In this document: one piece after another, positions 1 through 7,091 of the stretch
Layout: every line of letters starts with the position of its first letter
How positions within the stretch are numbered: the stretch's first letter is position 1
NCBI GenBank assembly: GCA_964607765.1
Contig: CAZSNT010000229.1
Span: 1-13,040 of the forward strand
DNA from: CAZSNT01 sp964607765
Lineage (GTDB): Bacteria > Verrucomicrobiota > Lentisphaeria > Oligosphaerales > JABHEG01
Reading direction: 5' to 3'
Length of the DNA: 13,040 bases
Position numbers and translations under genes: made by a program
The notes under the pieces: model-generated
Databases searched by the model: none
Told to the model about the DNA's origin: nothing
The model's input: the letters and a program-made list of their open reading frames with translations, nothing else

Positions 1-71
1 TGGCGAATTCAACCGGATTTCGTCGTCCCAGGCGCGAGGCCGTGGGGGTCGTCTCGCGACGTCCCGAATCG

Positions 72-92
72 CGAATAACGAATAACGAGTAA
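72..92. repeat. Heptamer tandem repeat before the first epimerase gene
   Basis: Three 7-bp units, cgaataa, cgaataa and cgagtaa, run in tandem and end 14 bases before the ATG at 107. The related string taacgagtaacgga recurs just before the next gene. No Shine-Dalgarno sequence is visible between the repeat and the ATG. The rest of the first 106 bases shows no gene. Short heptamer repeats of this kind are known from cyanobacterial genomes (STRR repeats). Any effect on translation here is speculation. Confidence 0.6.
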
Positions 93-106
93 CGGACAAC
101 CGAACC

Positions 107-1195
107 ATGCTCAACATCCTGACGATCGTGGGCGCGCGACCGCAGTTCATCAAAGCTGCCATGGTCAGCCGTGCCGTCGCGCAGACCAACGCAGCGGAAA
201 GCGGCGCCGCGGTCGGGGAGACCATCCTGCACACCGGACAACACTACGACGTGAATATGAGTCGCGTGTTCTTCGAGCAGCTCGGCATCCCGGAGCCCGC
301 CGTGAATCTTGGCGTGGGTTCGGGGTCGCACGGCGAGACCACGGCGCAAATGCTGGCCGGCATCGAAGCAGAGATTCTGGCGCGGAAGCCCGACTGGGTT
401 CTTGTCTACGGTGATACAAACTCCACGCTCGCGGGCGCCCTGGCCGCGGCCAAACTGCACGTACCGGTCGCCCATGTCGAGGCGGGCCTGCGCTCATTCA
501 ACAAAGCCATGCCCGAAGAGATCAACCGTGTCCTCACCGATCACGTGTCCGAGCTGCTGCTGTGTCCCACGCCGCTGGCCGTCCGGAACCTGGCAGACGA
601 GGGCCTGACCTGTGGCGTCCACCACACGGGTGACGTCATGTACGATGCCGCGTTGGTCTTCGGCGAGATCGCCAACCGCCGGTCGTCGATCCTCGCCGAG
701 CTCGAACTCGAGCCCGGCTCCTTCTGCCTGGCAACGGTACACCGAGCGGAGAACACGGACGTCCCGGAGCGACTCAGCGGCATCGCCCGGGCCCTCAGTC
801 AGATCGGGGGCACACGACTGCCGGTCGTACTGCCGCTGCACCCGCGCACACGTTGCGCCATGGCCGCTGCCGGGCTGGCACGGGAGCACCTGGATGTCCG
901 CTTCATCGAGCCCGTGTCGTACCTGGACATGGTGCGTCTCGAGCAGGCGGCCGCCGTGATTCTGACCGATTCGGGGGGCGTGCAGAAGGAGGCGTACTTC
1001 CACGGCGTGCCGTGCATCACACTGCGTGACGAGACCGAGTGGACCGAGACGGTCGAGCATGGGTGGAACCAGGTCGTGGGGGCGGACAGTGACGGCATCT
1101 GCGCGGCTTTCGATCGGGCCAGCAACGGAACGCCCATCGCGGCGTACGGGGACGGGCACGCAGCGGAAGCCATCGTGGGAACACTTCACGCGTAA
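107..1195 (+). CDS. wecB: UDP-N-acetylglucosamine 2-epimerase (non-hydrolysing), WecB family, TEW-type
   Basis: This cytosolic enzyme interconverts UDP-GlcNAc and UDP-ManNAc, or a close derivative, for surface polysaccharide synthesis. Its 362 residues match the usual family length. Visible motifs in order are VGARPQF (8-14), TGQHYD (43-48), GDTNST with D103, HVEAGLRS with E125, MPEEINR with E137, HRAEN with H212, PLHPRTR (243-249) and LTDSGGVQKEA (286-296). D103, E125, E137 and H212 correspond to the catalytic D95, E117, E131 and H213 of E. coli WecB. The C-terminal signature is RDETEWTETVE, not the TERPE of classical WecB. That TEW form also occurs in WbpI-like epimerases acting on 2,3-diacetamido sugars, so the exact substrate is open. 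The start is set by the N-terminal beta strand MLNILTIVGARP. There is no clear ribosome site. The gene ends 19 bp before a second epimerase gene and is probably in one operon with it. Confidence 0.93.
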   Translation: MLNILTIVGARPQFIKAAMVSRAVAQTNAAESGAAVGETILHTGQHYDVNMSRVFFEQLGIPEPAVNLGVGSGSHGETTAQMLAGIEAEILARKPDWVLVYGDTNSTLAGALAAAKLHVPVAHVEAGLRSFNKAMPEEINRVLTDHVSELLLCPTPLAVRNLADEGLTCGVHHTGDVMYDAALVFGEIANRRSSILAELELEPGSFCLATVHRAENTDVPERLSGIARALSQIGGTRLPVVLPLHPRTRCAMAAAGLAREHLDVRFIEPVSYLDMVRLEQAAAVILTDSGGVQKEAYFHGVPCITLRDETEWTETVEHGWNQVVGADSDGICAAFDRASNGTPIAAYGDGHAAEAIVGTLHA

Positions 1196-1207
1196 CGAGT
1201 AACGGAA
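1193..1207. repeat. Short repeat between the two epimerase genes
   Basis: The string taacgagtaacgga begins at the TAA stop of the first epimerase and ends 8 bases before the ATG at 1215. The same 14 bases occur at 83-96 before the first epimerase. The two epimerase proteins are clearly diverged, so a shared leader of this kind points to a repeat or a retained translation element. It does not suggest a recent gene duplication. Confidence 0.45.
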
Positions 1208-1214
1208 CAAGCCC

Positions 1215-2360
1215 ATGCTCAAGATCATGTCAGTTGTCGGCGCGCGCCCGAACTTCATGAAGATCGCGCCGTTCTCGCGCGTACTGGCCGAACACGGCGA
1301 TGCATTCGAACATATCCTCGTGCATACAGGTCAGCACTACGACGCACGGATGTCGGCACGCTTCTTTGACGAGCTGGACATCCCGCGCCCGGACATTGAC
1401 CTGGGCATCGGCTCCGGCACGCATGCCGAACAGGTAGGCCGGACTATGATGGCGTTCGAGACCGTGCTGCGTGACCACGCGCCCGATCTGGTGGTCGTGG
1501 TGGGGGACGTGAACGCCACGTGCGCCTGCTCGATAACCGCCAAGAAAGAACACGTGAAGCTCGCACACGTCGAGGCCGGACTGCGTTCTTTCGACCTCAA
1601 CATGCCGGAGGAAATCAATCGGATGGTGACGGACCGGCTCTCCGACCTGCTGTTCACGACCGACGAGATCGCCAGCAGCAACCTGCGCAACGAAGGTGCG
1701 TCGGAGGACCGGATCCGGATGGTGGGCAACATCATGATCGACACGCTCACCGAGCACCTCGGCAGAGCGGAACAACTCGATCTGAACAAGATCCTGTTGG
1801 CCAACCGGCTCCAGCAGAGCGAATCTCGGACGCTGCCGCTACTCGAGCCGGACGACTTTGCCCTTCTCACCATGCACCGCCCGTCCAACGTAGACGATGC
1901 CGACACACTGGCCGGGCTGACCAACTTCCTTCTCGATTGCGTTGCGGCGGACATGCCTCTGGTATGGCCCATCCACCCCCGTGCACGCAATCAGCTGATC
2001 GCGTTCGGTCTTTGGGAGGAGGTGCAGGCAGCACAGAATCTGGTCCTGCTCAGCCCGGTCGGGTACCACGAAATGCTGGCGCTGAACCAACGTGCCCGCA
2101 TCATGCTCACCGACAGCGGCGGGCTGCAGGAGGAGTGCTGCGTGCTGGGCACGCCGTGCGTGACATTGCGCTGGAACACGGAGCGCCCGGTCACCTTGGT
2201 CGAGCATCAGGGCGTGAGCATCCTGGCCGGCAATGATGTCGGCGAAGTCAGGGCCGCATACCAGCAGCTGAAGACGACACCGCGCCGGCCGCACCGGCCG
2301 GCGCTCTGGGATGGACACACTGCGGAGCGGATCGTCGAGGCGCTCTTGGAGGTCGCCTGA
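1215..2360 (+). CDS. UDP-N-acetylglucosamine 2-epimerase paralogue, TERP-type
   Basis: This is a second member of the non-hydrolysing UDP-GlcNAc 2-epimerase family, 381 residues long. It shows VGARPNFMK (8-16), TGQHYD (38-43), GDVNAT with D98, HVEAGLRS with E120, MPEEINR with E132, MHRPSN with H221, WPIHPRAR (251-258), LTDSGGLQEE (298-307) and TERPVTLVE (322-330). All four expected catalytic residues are present. Only the motifs match the upstream paralogue closely, and this protein carries a longer segment near residues 185-215. Loop 3 reads HRPSN where the first protein has HRAEN. The two probably act on different UDP-sugars, or on successive steps toward a ManNAc-type or diacetamido sugar, but the substrate cannot be read from sequence. 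It is co-directional with its neighbour, 19 bp downstream of it. The ATG is supported by the conserved MLKIMSVVGARP opening. Confidence 0.9.
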   Translation: MLKIMSVVGARPNFMKIAPFSRVLAEHGDAFEHILVHTGQHYDARMSARFFDELDIPRPDIDLGIGSGTHAEQVGRTMMAFETVLRDHAPDLVVVVGDVNATCACSITAKKEHVKLAHVEAGLRSFDLNMPEEINRMVTDRLSDLLFTTDEIASSNLRNEGASEDRIRMVGNIMIDTLTEHLGRAEQLDLNKILLANRLQQSESRTLPLLEPDDFALLTMHRPSNVDDADTLAGLTNFLLDCVAADMPLVWPIHPRARNQLIAFGLWEEVQAAQNLVLLSPVGYHEMLALNQRARIMLTDSGGLQEECCVLGTPCVTLRWNTERPVTLVEHQGVSILAGNDVGEVRAAYQQLKTTPRRPHRPALWDGHTAERIVEALLEVA

Positions 2361-2399
2361 CCGCACGCCCGGCGCGGGGCCAGAGCGGCGGATGCCTTC

Positions 2400-2483
2400 C
2401 CTGGGACCGCCGAGCACCAGCTCGGCTCTGTCTTCACCTGCGTTGGATCTGCGGATGCCGAGCTGGCGCTCGGCGGTCCCAGG
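2400..2483. repeat. Composite inverted repeat (REPIN/BIME-like)
   Basis: Two 27-bp arms, 2400-2426 and 2457-2483, are inverted copies with one mismatch, at position 17 of the arm. They are separated by 30 bases. Each arm starts at the outside with cctgggacc and then holds its own hairpin, gccgag-caccag-ctcggc on the left and gccgagc-tggc-gctcggc on the right. The element fills much of the 261-bp spacer between the epimerase and transferase genes. This pairing of two inverted hairpin units is the layout of REP doublets (BIME/REPIN) moved by RAYT transposases. No T-run follows, so it is not a classical terminator, although it could stall RNA polymerase or protect mRNA ends. Confidence 0.75.
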
Positions 2484-2621
2484 ATGGTCCTTCCACTGGG
2501 TCTTAGTGACGCCCGGAACACCGTTTCTGGGGCAGCCTTGGTCTGCCGTCGAGAGTGCGCCTGGGAATTCCGGGCGACAGCCACTACGGTATGGGTCAGG
2601 GAGACCGAAACCGAGACATTC

Positions 2622-4532
2622 ATGCTGCCAGCCGAACACATAATCAAGTACCCTGCAGCCTTCCTCACAGGACTGCTGGTGACCTACTTGCTGACCCCGC
2701 AGGTTCGGCGCGTGGCGGCCGCCATCGGCATGGTCGATCAGCCGGAGGGGCGGCGCATCCACCGCCGCCCCATTCCGCGCGGCGGCGGCATTGCGCTTTT
2801 CATCGGGTTCCACGCGGCATGCGCCGTTGTTTTCCTGATGCCGTGGACAGCGTTCGAGAGCCAGCTCCACGTACAGTGGTGGCTGCGATTCCTCGCCGCA
2901 TCGTCCTTGATCTTCGGCGTCGGTCTGGCGGACGATCGGCTGAACATACCGCCGCTGCTTAAGCTTGCGGGACAGTGTGCAGCGGCACTCCTCGCCTACT
3001 GGCTGGGCATACGCGTCAGCAATTTCATCGGCATCGAGCCGGCCGCCTGGCTGGACTGCTTGATCACGTGCGTCTGGTTCCTCGCGATCACCAATGCATT
3101 CAACCTGATCGACGGCATGGACGGCCTGGCAGCAGGCTTGGCGTTCATCGCCTCGCTCGGCATGGCGGGAGCGCTCAGCCTCCGGCATCTGCCGGGAGAC
3201 TCTCTTATCCTGCTGGGGCTGGCCGGGGCCTGCCTGGGGTTCCTGCGCTACAACTTCCATCCGGCCAGCATCTTCATGGGCGACTGCGGCAGCATGTTCC
3301 TGGGCTTCACCTTGGCTGCGGTGGCGTTGAGCACGGGCACCAAGAGCGCGGCTCTCGCGTCAATAGGCGTCCCCCTGTTCGCGGTTGGGATTCCGGTGTT
3401 CGATGCAATGCTCGCCATCTGGCGTCGGGCGATGCGCAAACTGCTTCCCGCCTCCCTGCGGCAAGGTCTGAATGCCACCGTGATGCAGGCGGACGCGGAG
3501 CACCTCCACCACCGCCTGCTCCGTACGGGGCTCAAGCAGCATCAGGTTGCCGTCGTTCTCTACGGGCTCAACGCGGTCCTGATCGGCATCGGGCTCTGGA
3601 GTGTGCTTTCCCAAGCGCGGTCGATCGGCATCTTCCTGGTCGGGTTCGTGGTGGGCACGTATGTGGTGGTGCGGCATTTGGCCAGGCTCGAGCTGTGGAG
3701 TACGGGGTTGGTCATTCTGGAAGGGCTGAGACGCCCGCCCAAGACGGCGCTGGGCGCCCTGGCTTACCCCGTTTTCGACGTCCTCGCCCTCTGCCTTGCC
3801 CTCACGGCGACCATGGCGCTGTACCAGGACCGACCGGAGCTGTTCTTCAGCCGGCGCGGCTTCGTGCTGCTGTTCCCCGTCTGGGTCTCCATCCCGTTTG
3901 TTGTGCTGGCCATGGCAGGCACGTACTCGCGAGTGTGGAGTCGCGCGCGGTTCTATGACTTCCTGCAGTTGGGCGTTGCAGTCGGCGGCGGGGGACTGCT
4001 GGCCGGAGCCGGCACGTTCCTCGTTGCCTCGAAGCTGAGCGGTATGCAGATTCTGCGTCTGACGGTTTCGCAGGTGGCATTCGCGATGCCGCTGATTCTG
4101 GCCAGCCGCGCTTTCTTCCGGGCCATCCAGGATCTCATGGTCATGTTCGACAAACGGCACCTGGAGCACGAGGACTGCAAGAACGTCCTTGTCTACGGCG
4201 CCGGTTACCGCGGCGTGCTGTTCCTGCGCTCGCTGGCGCGCCTGAACCGCGAAGACTGGAAGGAGCGCAACGTTGTCGGGCTGCTTGACGATGACCCGAA
4301 TCTGCACAGACGCTCCATCTATGGGTACCGCGTCCTCGGTCGGCTCGACGACCTGGCCCGCATTGCAGAAGAGAAGGGCATCCAGCACGTCATTGTCACC
4401 TCAGGCCTCTCCCCGGAGCGGCGGGAACTCCTCCAGACTGTGGCCGCGGACAAAGACCTTTCCCTGTCAGAGTGGATCATCCGGGAGCAGCCATTGGCGG
4501 ATGAACAGCCGGACGGGAACGAGAGCGCCTGA
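2622..4532 (+). CDS. WecA/MraY-type polyprenyl-phosphate HexNAc-1-phosphate transferase fused to a FlaA1/CapD-like membrane and Rossmann region
   Basis: The N-terminal half (about 1-370) is a multi-pass inner-membrane transferase that moves a sugar-1-phosphate from a UDP-sugar to undecaprenyl phosphate. It shows RRPIPRGGG (48-56), the catalytic ADDR (103-106), NAFNLIDGMDGLAAG (158-172), FMGD (218-221) and HLHHRL (294-299). A second membrane region (about 380-500) begins AYPVFDVLAL, as in the N-terminal part of FlaA1/CapD sugar dehydratases. It leads into a Rossmann domain with VYGAGYRG (524-531) and LLDDDP (554-559), ending at 636. The catalytic short-chain dehydrogenase domain with its YxxxK motif is absent, so the tail probably senses or binds a nucleotide or partner. 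The ATG at 2622 was preferred over one at 2484, because the extra 46 residues are not family-like and that ATG abuts the inverted repeat. Only a weak ribosome site is seen. The neighbours support capsule or O-antigen-like synthesis. Confidence 0.87.
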   Translation: MLPAEHIIKYPAAFLTGLLVTYLLTPQVRRVAAAIGMVDQPEGRRIHRRPIPRGGGIALFIGFHAACAVVFLMPWTAFESQLHVQWWLRFLAASSLIFGVGLADDRLNIPPLLKLAGQCAAALLAYWLGIRVSNFIGIEPAAWLDCLITCVWFLAITNAFNLIDGMDGLAAGLAFIASLGMAGALSLRHLPGDSLILLGLAGACLGFLRYNFHPASIFMGDCGSMFLGFTLAAVALSTGTKSAALASIGVPLFAVGIPVFDAMLAIWRRAMRKLLPASLRQGLNATVMQADAEHLHHRLLRTGLKQHQVAVVLYGLNAVLIGIGLWSVLSQARSIGIFLVGFVVGTYVVVRHLARLELWSTGLVILEGLRRPPKTALGALAYPVFDVLALCLALTATMALYQDRPELFFSRRGFVLLFPVWVSIPFVVLAMAGTYSRVWSRARFYDFLQLGVAVGGGGLLAGAGTFLVASKLSGMQILRLTVSQVAFAMPLILASRAFFRAIQDLMVMFDKRHLEHEDCKNVLVYGAGYRGVLFLRSLARLNREDWKERNVVGLLDDDPNLHRRSIYGYRVLGRLDDLARIAEEKGIQHVIVTSGLSPERRELLQTVAADKDLSLSEWIIREQPLADEQPDGNESA

Positions 4533-5664
4533 TAGCCGACTTCTGCAGCAGCCCCCTGACGAGCAGGGCAAGCAGAATCACAGCCGCCGCATGCTGCCAC
4601 CACGCCACATGCATCCCATGCGAGTGCGTCACGCAGGCGGGCAGAGCTTGCGGGAAGTGGCGTAACACGACATCCAGCAGCAGGCCCCCACCTACAGCGG
4701 CGCCCGCCACGGTGAAGAAGTAGACGAGCGCGGCTCGCCTGCCCAGCAGCTTCCACACGACCGAAAAAGTGGCTGCGTTGGTTGCGGGGCCCGCGATCAG
4801 GAACGCCAGCGCCGCGCCGGGCGAAGCGCCCAGGTGCATGAACCCCAGCGCGATCGGGATTGACGCCGTGGCGCACACGTAGATCGGCGCCCCGACCAAC
4901 ATCATGAGGCACATGGCCGCCAGCCCGCCGCCGAGAAACGGCGCCAGTACATCCGGCGGCACCAAGGCGGACAGCACGCCCGCCACCAGCACTCCCACCA
5001 GCAACGCAGCGGCCAGATCGCCCGGCAGTGTCACGAATCCGTGACGCAACGCCCGACGTAGCGCCCCGTACCTCGGGCGCTCCCCCGCACCGCAGCAGGG
5101 CTCTGAGCACTCCCCCGCGTCGCCGCACTCGCCCGCCGCACCGCCGCACTCGCCCGTCGCACCGCCACACTCCCCCCCGTCGCCACACTCCCCCGCCGCA
5201 CCGCCACACTCCCCCCCGTCGCCACACTCGCCCGCCGCACCGCCACACTCGCCCGCCGCACCGCCACCCGCGACAAGCGACGTCACCACGCCCCCGAACA
5301 GGCCGGTCAGGAACGCCACGCCGGCCCGGAACACGGCGTAGACCGGTCCAAGCAGCGCATACGTCGCGAGGATGGAGTCCACACCGGTCTGCGGCGTGGA
5401 CAGCAGGAAAGCAACCGTCGAAGCACGACTTGCGCCGTGACGGCGAATGGACGCCGTGACAGGAATGACGCTGCACGAGCACAGCGGCAGCGGCACGCCG
5501 AAGCAGGCGCTTTTCAAAACAGGCCCTAGCCCTTCCCCACCCAGATGCTCCTCCACCCACGCCGACGGGAGCGCCACGGAGAGAACACCGGCAACGGCAA
5601 AACCGAAGAGCAGATACGGCGCCATCTGCGCCAGCACCATCCAAGACTGCGTAAGGAGTTGCAT
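4477..5664 (-). CDS. DUF318/ArsP-type permease, SO_0444-like Cu/Zn efflux, with cysteine-rich loop
   Basis: This is a predicted polytopic inner-membrane exporter of 395 residues in two similar halves. Numbering here counts from the GTG at 5676. The first half has MAPYLLFGFAVAGVLSV (18-34) and the family signature PLPLCSCSVIPV (62-73), then LLSTPQTGVDS (91-101). The second half has VGAPIYVCATASIPIALG (261-278) and FLIAGPATNAATFSV (292-306). Between them lies a loop (142-195) with ten cysteines in ECG repeats, which probably binds soft metal ions. The C-terminal loop also holds HSHGMH (351-356). Relatives export copper/zinc or organoarsenicals, so the substrate is inferred. The ATG at 5664 fits the family N-terminus. 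A GTG at 5676 would add four residues but lies inside a direct repeat. The gene converges on the transferase gene and overlaps its end by 56 bp (4477-4532). Confidence 0.82.
   Translation of the reverse strand: MQLLTQSWMVLAQMAPYLLFGFAVAGVLSVALPSAWVEEHLGGEGLGPVLKSACFGVPLPLCSCSVIPVTASIRRHGASRASTVAFLLSTPQTGVDSILATYALLGPVYAVFRAGVAFLTGLFGGVVTSLVAGGGAAGECGGAAGECGDGGECGGAAGECGDGGECGGATGECGGAAGECGDAGECSEPCCGAGERPRYGALRRALRHGFVTLPGDLAAALLVGVLVAGVLSALVPPDVLAPFLGGGLAAMCLMMLVGAPIYVCATASIPIALGFMHLGASPGAALAFLIAGPATNAATFSVVWKLLGRRAALVYFFTVAGAAVGGGLLLDVVLRHFPQALPACVTHSHGMHVAWWQHAAAVILLALLVRGLLQKSAIRRSRSRPAVHPPMAAPG
5092..5253 (-). repeat. In-frame tandem repeat encoding a cysteine-rich loop
   Basis: Alternating 21-bp and 18-bp units encode GECGGAA and GECGDG-type heptads and hexads, eight in all, ending in SEPCC. 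Two 39-bp double units are nearly identical at the DNA level. The repeat lies within the permease gene, keeps its frame and falls in the loop between the two membrane halves. Copy number is likely to vary between strains through slippage. The unit lengths, the lack of unique spacers and the in-frame coding rule out CRISPR. Confidence 0.88.
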
Positions 5665-5674
5665 CACCACCGCC

Positions 5675-5690
5675 ACTGTTGCACTGTTGC
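5675..5690. repeat. 8-bp direct repeat at the permease 5' end
   Basis: The octamer actgttgc occurs twice in tandem (5675-5682 and 5683-5690), immediately upstream of the preferred permease ATG on the minus strand. It includes most of the alternative GTG start codon. This is one of several gene starts in the window preceded by 7-8 bp tandem units instead of a clear Shine-Dalgarno sequence. Confidence 0.5.
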
Positions 5691-5768
5691 TGTAATCTGA
5701 CCGACAGTGCTGGCGCTTCGTTCCCGGATCACACGTGAGAATCCTCCACTGTCAGACGGGAGCCCCCG

Positions 5769-5818
5769 TCGATTGCAGTCGGCAGCGGTCGATTGCAGTC
5801 GATTGCCGTCGAATGTGC
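5769..5818. repeat. Imperfect repeats of gtcgattgcagtcg in the spacer downstream of the rdgC-like gene
   Basis: The 10-mer cgattgcagt appears at 5769-5779 and 5789-5799, followed by a variant cgattgccgt. The spacer 5665-5921 holds no convincing gene. Read in one plus-strand frame, the last copy (5792-5813) encodes IAVDCRR. A relative of the same 22 bases lies on the opposite strand at 7097-7118, on the other side of the rdgC-like gene. The elements look like fragments of an interspersed repeat family of unknown origin. Confidence 0.5.
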
Positions 5819-5921
5819 CCTCCGAGCCCGAAGGAGTCTCGGCTCTCAGACAAGTGTTCAGGTCTCGAGCATCCCCTGCCCTCCCCGCACTCGCTCCCCG
5901 CTACTTGTTCCTCGCTGCCCG

Positions 5922-7022
5922 CTACTTAGCCTCTTTCTGCTTGACCCACGTCTTCGCCTGCTCCTGCAGAACGCGCGCTTTGCCGGGGTCCGAAAGCTCA
6001 CTGACAAATCGCTGGAACAGGCCGAGAAACACGCGTTGGAAGATGTAGAGATTGTTGATCCGCTCTTCGAAGATGCTGCCGGGGTCCAAGGCTTCGCCTT
6101 CGGGCAGCTTCAGGCCGCGGAAGACGAATTCGTCCGCGTCGATCGAGACGGACCATTCCTCGCCGCGGGCGCGGGCCAGAATCAGTTTCGCGCGCTTCAG
6201 CTTCTTGCCGACCATCAGCGCTGCTTTTGCTTCCGCGCTCTCTGTGGGCATGCCTTTGCGGATGGACGACTCCAGCGCCCCGGTCTCTTCGGCCACGAAC
6301 ACGAGCGGCCCGTCGATGAGGATACCGAACTCGCCCAGCTGCGAGGGAGGCAACATGCCGCCGCACTTCTCCTGGAAGAACCAAAGCCAAGTCAGGAAGT
6401 TCTGTCCCAGGCTGCCCCGGGCATTGCTGTCAGGCAGCTCCGGCGAGAAATTCAGCTGCGGCAGCGAGTCGGGGTCCACCTTGAACATGTCGAGGCAGAT
6501 GACATCGGGGGTCATGGGCACGGGCTCGAACCCGAGCGTCTGGCAGAACAGGCCGAGGAACAGGTCCAGTTGCTTGAGTGATGTCGCGCCGACATAGACC
6601 CGGTTATCGCTCTTGTCGATCACGAAAGGCGTGCCGCCCAGTTGGGGGGGCATCTGCGGCAGGAGCTCCGCAATGACCTCTTCCTTGATCAGCTTGCGTG
6701 TCTTGCGGTTCAGCTGCTCGGTCTTCGCCTCCGCAATACGCGCGATCTCACGCATTCTGCACTCCGCCCGAAGCAAAGCAGCGGGGATCTTGCGCTGTGC
6801 CTGACGCAGGGACAGATGCACGTAGCCGCCCATGATTCCCGTCTCTTCATCGATGCGGCGTTCGAGCAGATGCCGGCCCGAGACCCAGCCCCATTGAGGC
6901 TCGTCTTTGACGTACTCAAGTGGTCCGGCAGCTTTGGAGGAAAACTGTTCCAGGACATCATCGGGTACAGGCTTCGGCAGGTGACAGACTCGGAACGAGA
7001 CAGTTCCACGATCGAACGGCAT
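5922..7022 (-). CDS. rdgC: RdgC-like recombination-associated protein
   Basis: The 366-residue soluble protein resembles RdgC, a ring-shaped DNA-binding protein that modulates RecA in Proteobacteria. The resemblance is clearest in GWVSGRHLLE (45-54), RKIPAALLRAE (77-87), the helical stretch RKTRKLIKEEVIAELLPQMPP (106-126), VIDKSDNRVYVGATSLKQLD (134-153) and FLTWLWFFQEK (209-219). The matching parts of E. coli RdgC are KILPSPVI, LKDEVLHSLLPR and the IDTVNGLIMVDCAS region. At 366 residues it is longer than E. coli RdgC (303) and carries extra sequence around 180-240. The ATG at 7022 is fixed by an AAGGAG eight bases upstream. An open extension to 7226 reads through proline/arginine-rich low-quality sequence and is rejected. 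The gene stands alone on the minus strand, divergent from the tRNA gene. Homology is judged by eye, so the family call is moderate and the function less certain. Confidence 0.68.
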   Translation of the reverse strand: MPFDRGTVSFRVCHLPKPVPDDVLEQFSSKAAGPLEYVKDEPQWGWVSGRHLLERRIDEETGIMGGYVHLSLRQAQRKIPAALLRAECRMREIARIAEAKTEQLNRKTRKLIKEEVIAELLPQMPPQLGGTPFVIDKSDNRVYVGATSLKQLDLFLGLFCQTLGFEPVPMTPDVICLDMFKVDPDSLPQLNFSPELPDSNARGSLGQNFLTWLWFFQEKCGGMLPPSQLGEFGILIDGPLVFVAEETGALESSIRKGMPTESAEAKAALMVGKKLKRAKLILARARGEEWSVSIDADEFVFRGLKLPEGEALDPGSIFEERINNLYIFQRVFLGLFQRFVSELSDPGKARVLQEQAKTWVKQKEAK

Positions 7023-7030
7023 TACGGGGT

Positions 7031-7036
7031 CTCCTT
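7031..7036 (-). promoter_or_regulatory. Shine-Dalgarno site of the rdgC-like gene
   Basis: The plus strand reads ctcctt, giving AAGGAG on the minus strand with an 8-base gap to the ATG at 7022. It decides the start over the upstream in-frame ATG at 7226. Confidence 0.8.
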
Positions 7037-7091
7037 GAGGACGCATCTGAGGTTGCGGACTTCGCAGCTCAAAAAGGTAACCGACGAACGC

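Noticed and set aside
2484..2621. Earlier in-frame start for the transferase
   Set aside because: The 46 extra residues are polar and unlike the family, and the ATG directly abuts the inverted repeat. The start at 2622 leads straight into the first membrane helix.
1839..3260. Long minus-strand reading frame of 473 codons
   Set aside because: It lies opposite the well-supported epimerase and transferase genes. Long open antisense frames are expected in GC-rich coding DNA, and no family motif is seen.
5092..5253. Possible CRISPR-like array
   Set aside because: Units are 18 and 21 bp, contiguous, with no unique spacers, and translate in frame inside a conserved permease.
5028..5459. Plus-strand reading frame rich in Arg, Pro and His
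   Set aside because: It is the antisense shadow of the permease repeat and has low-complexity composition.
5703..5754. Short inverted repeat gacagtg/cactgtc
   Set aside because: Seven base pairs with a 38-base gap is within chance expectation and has no supporting context.
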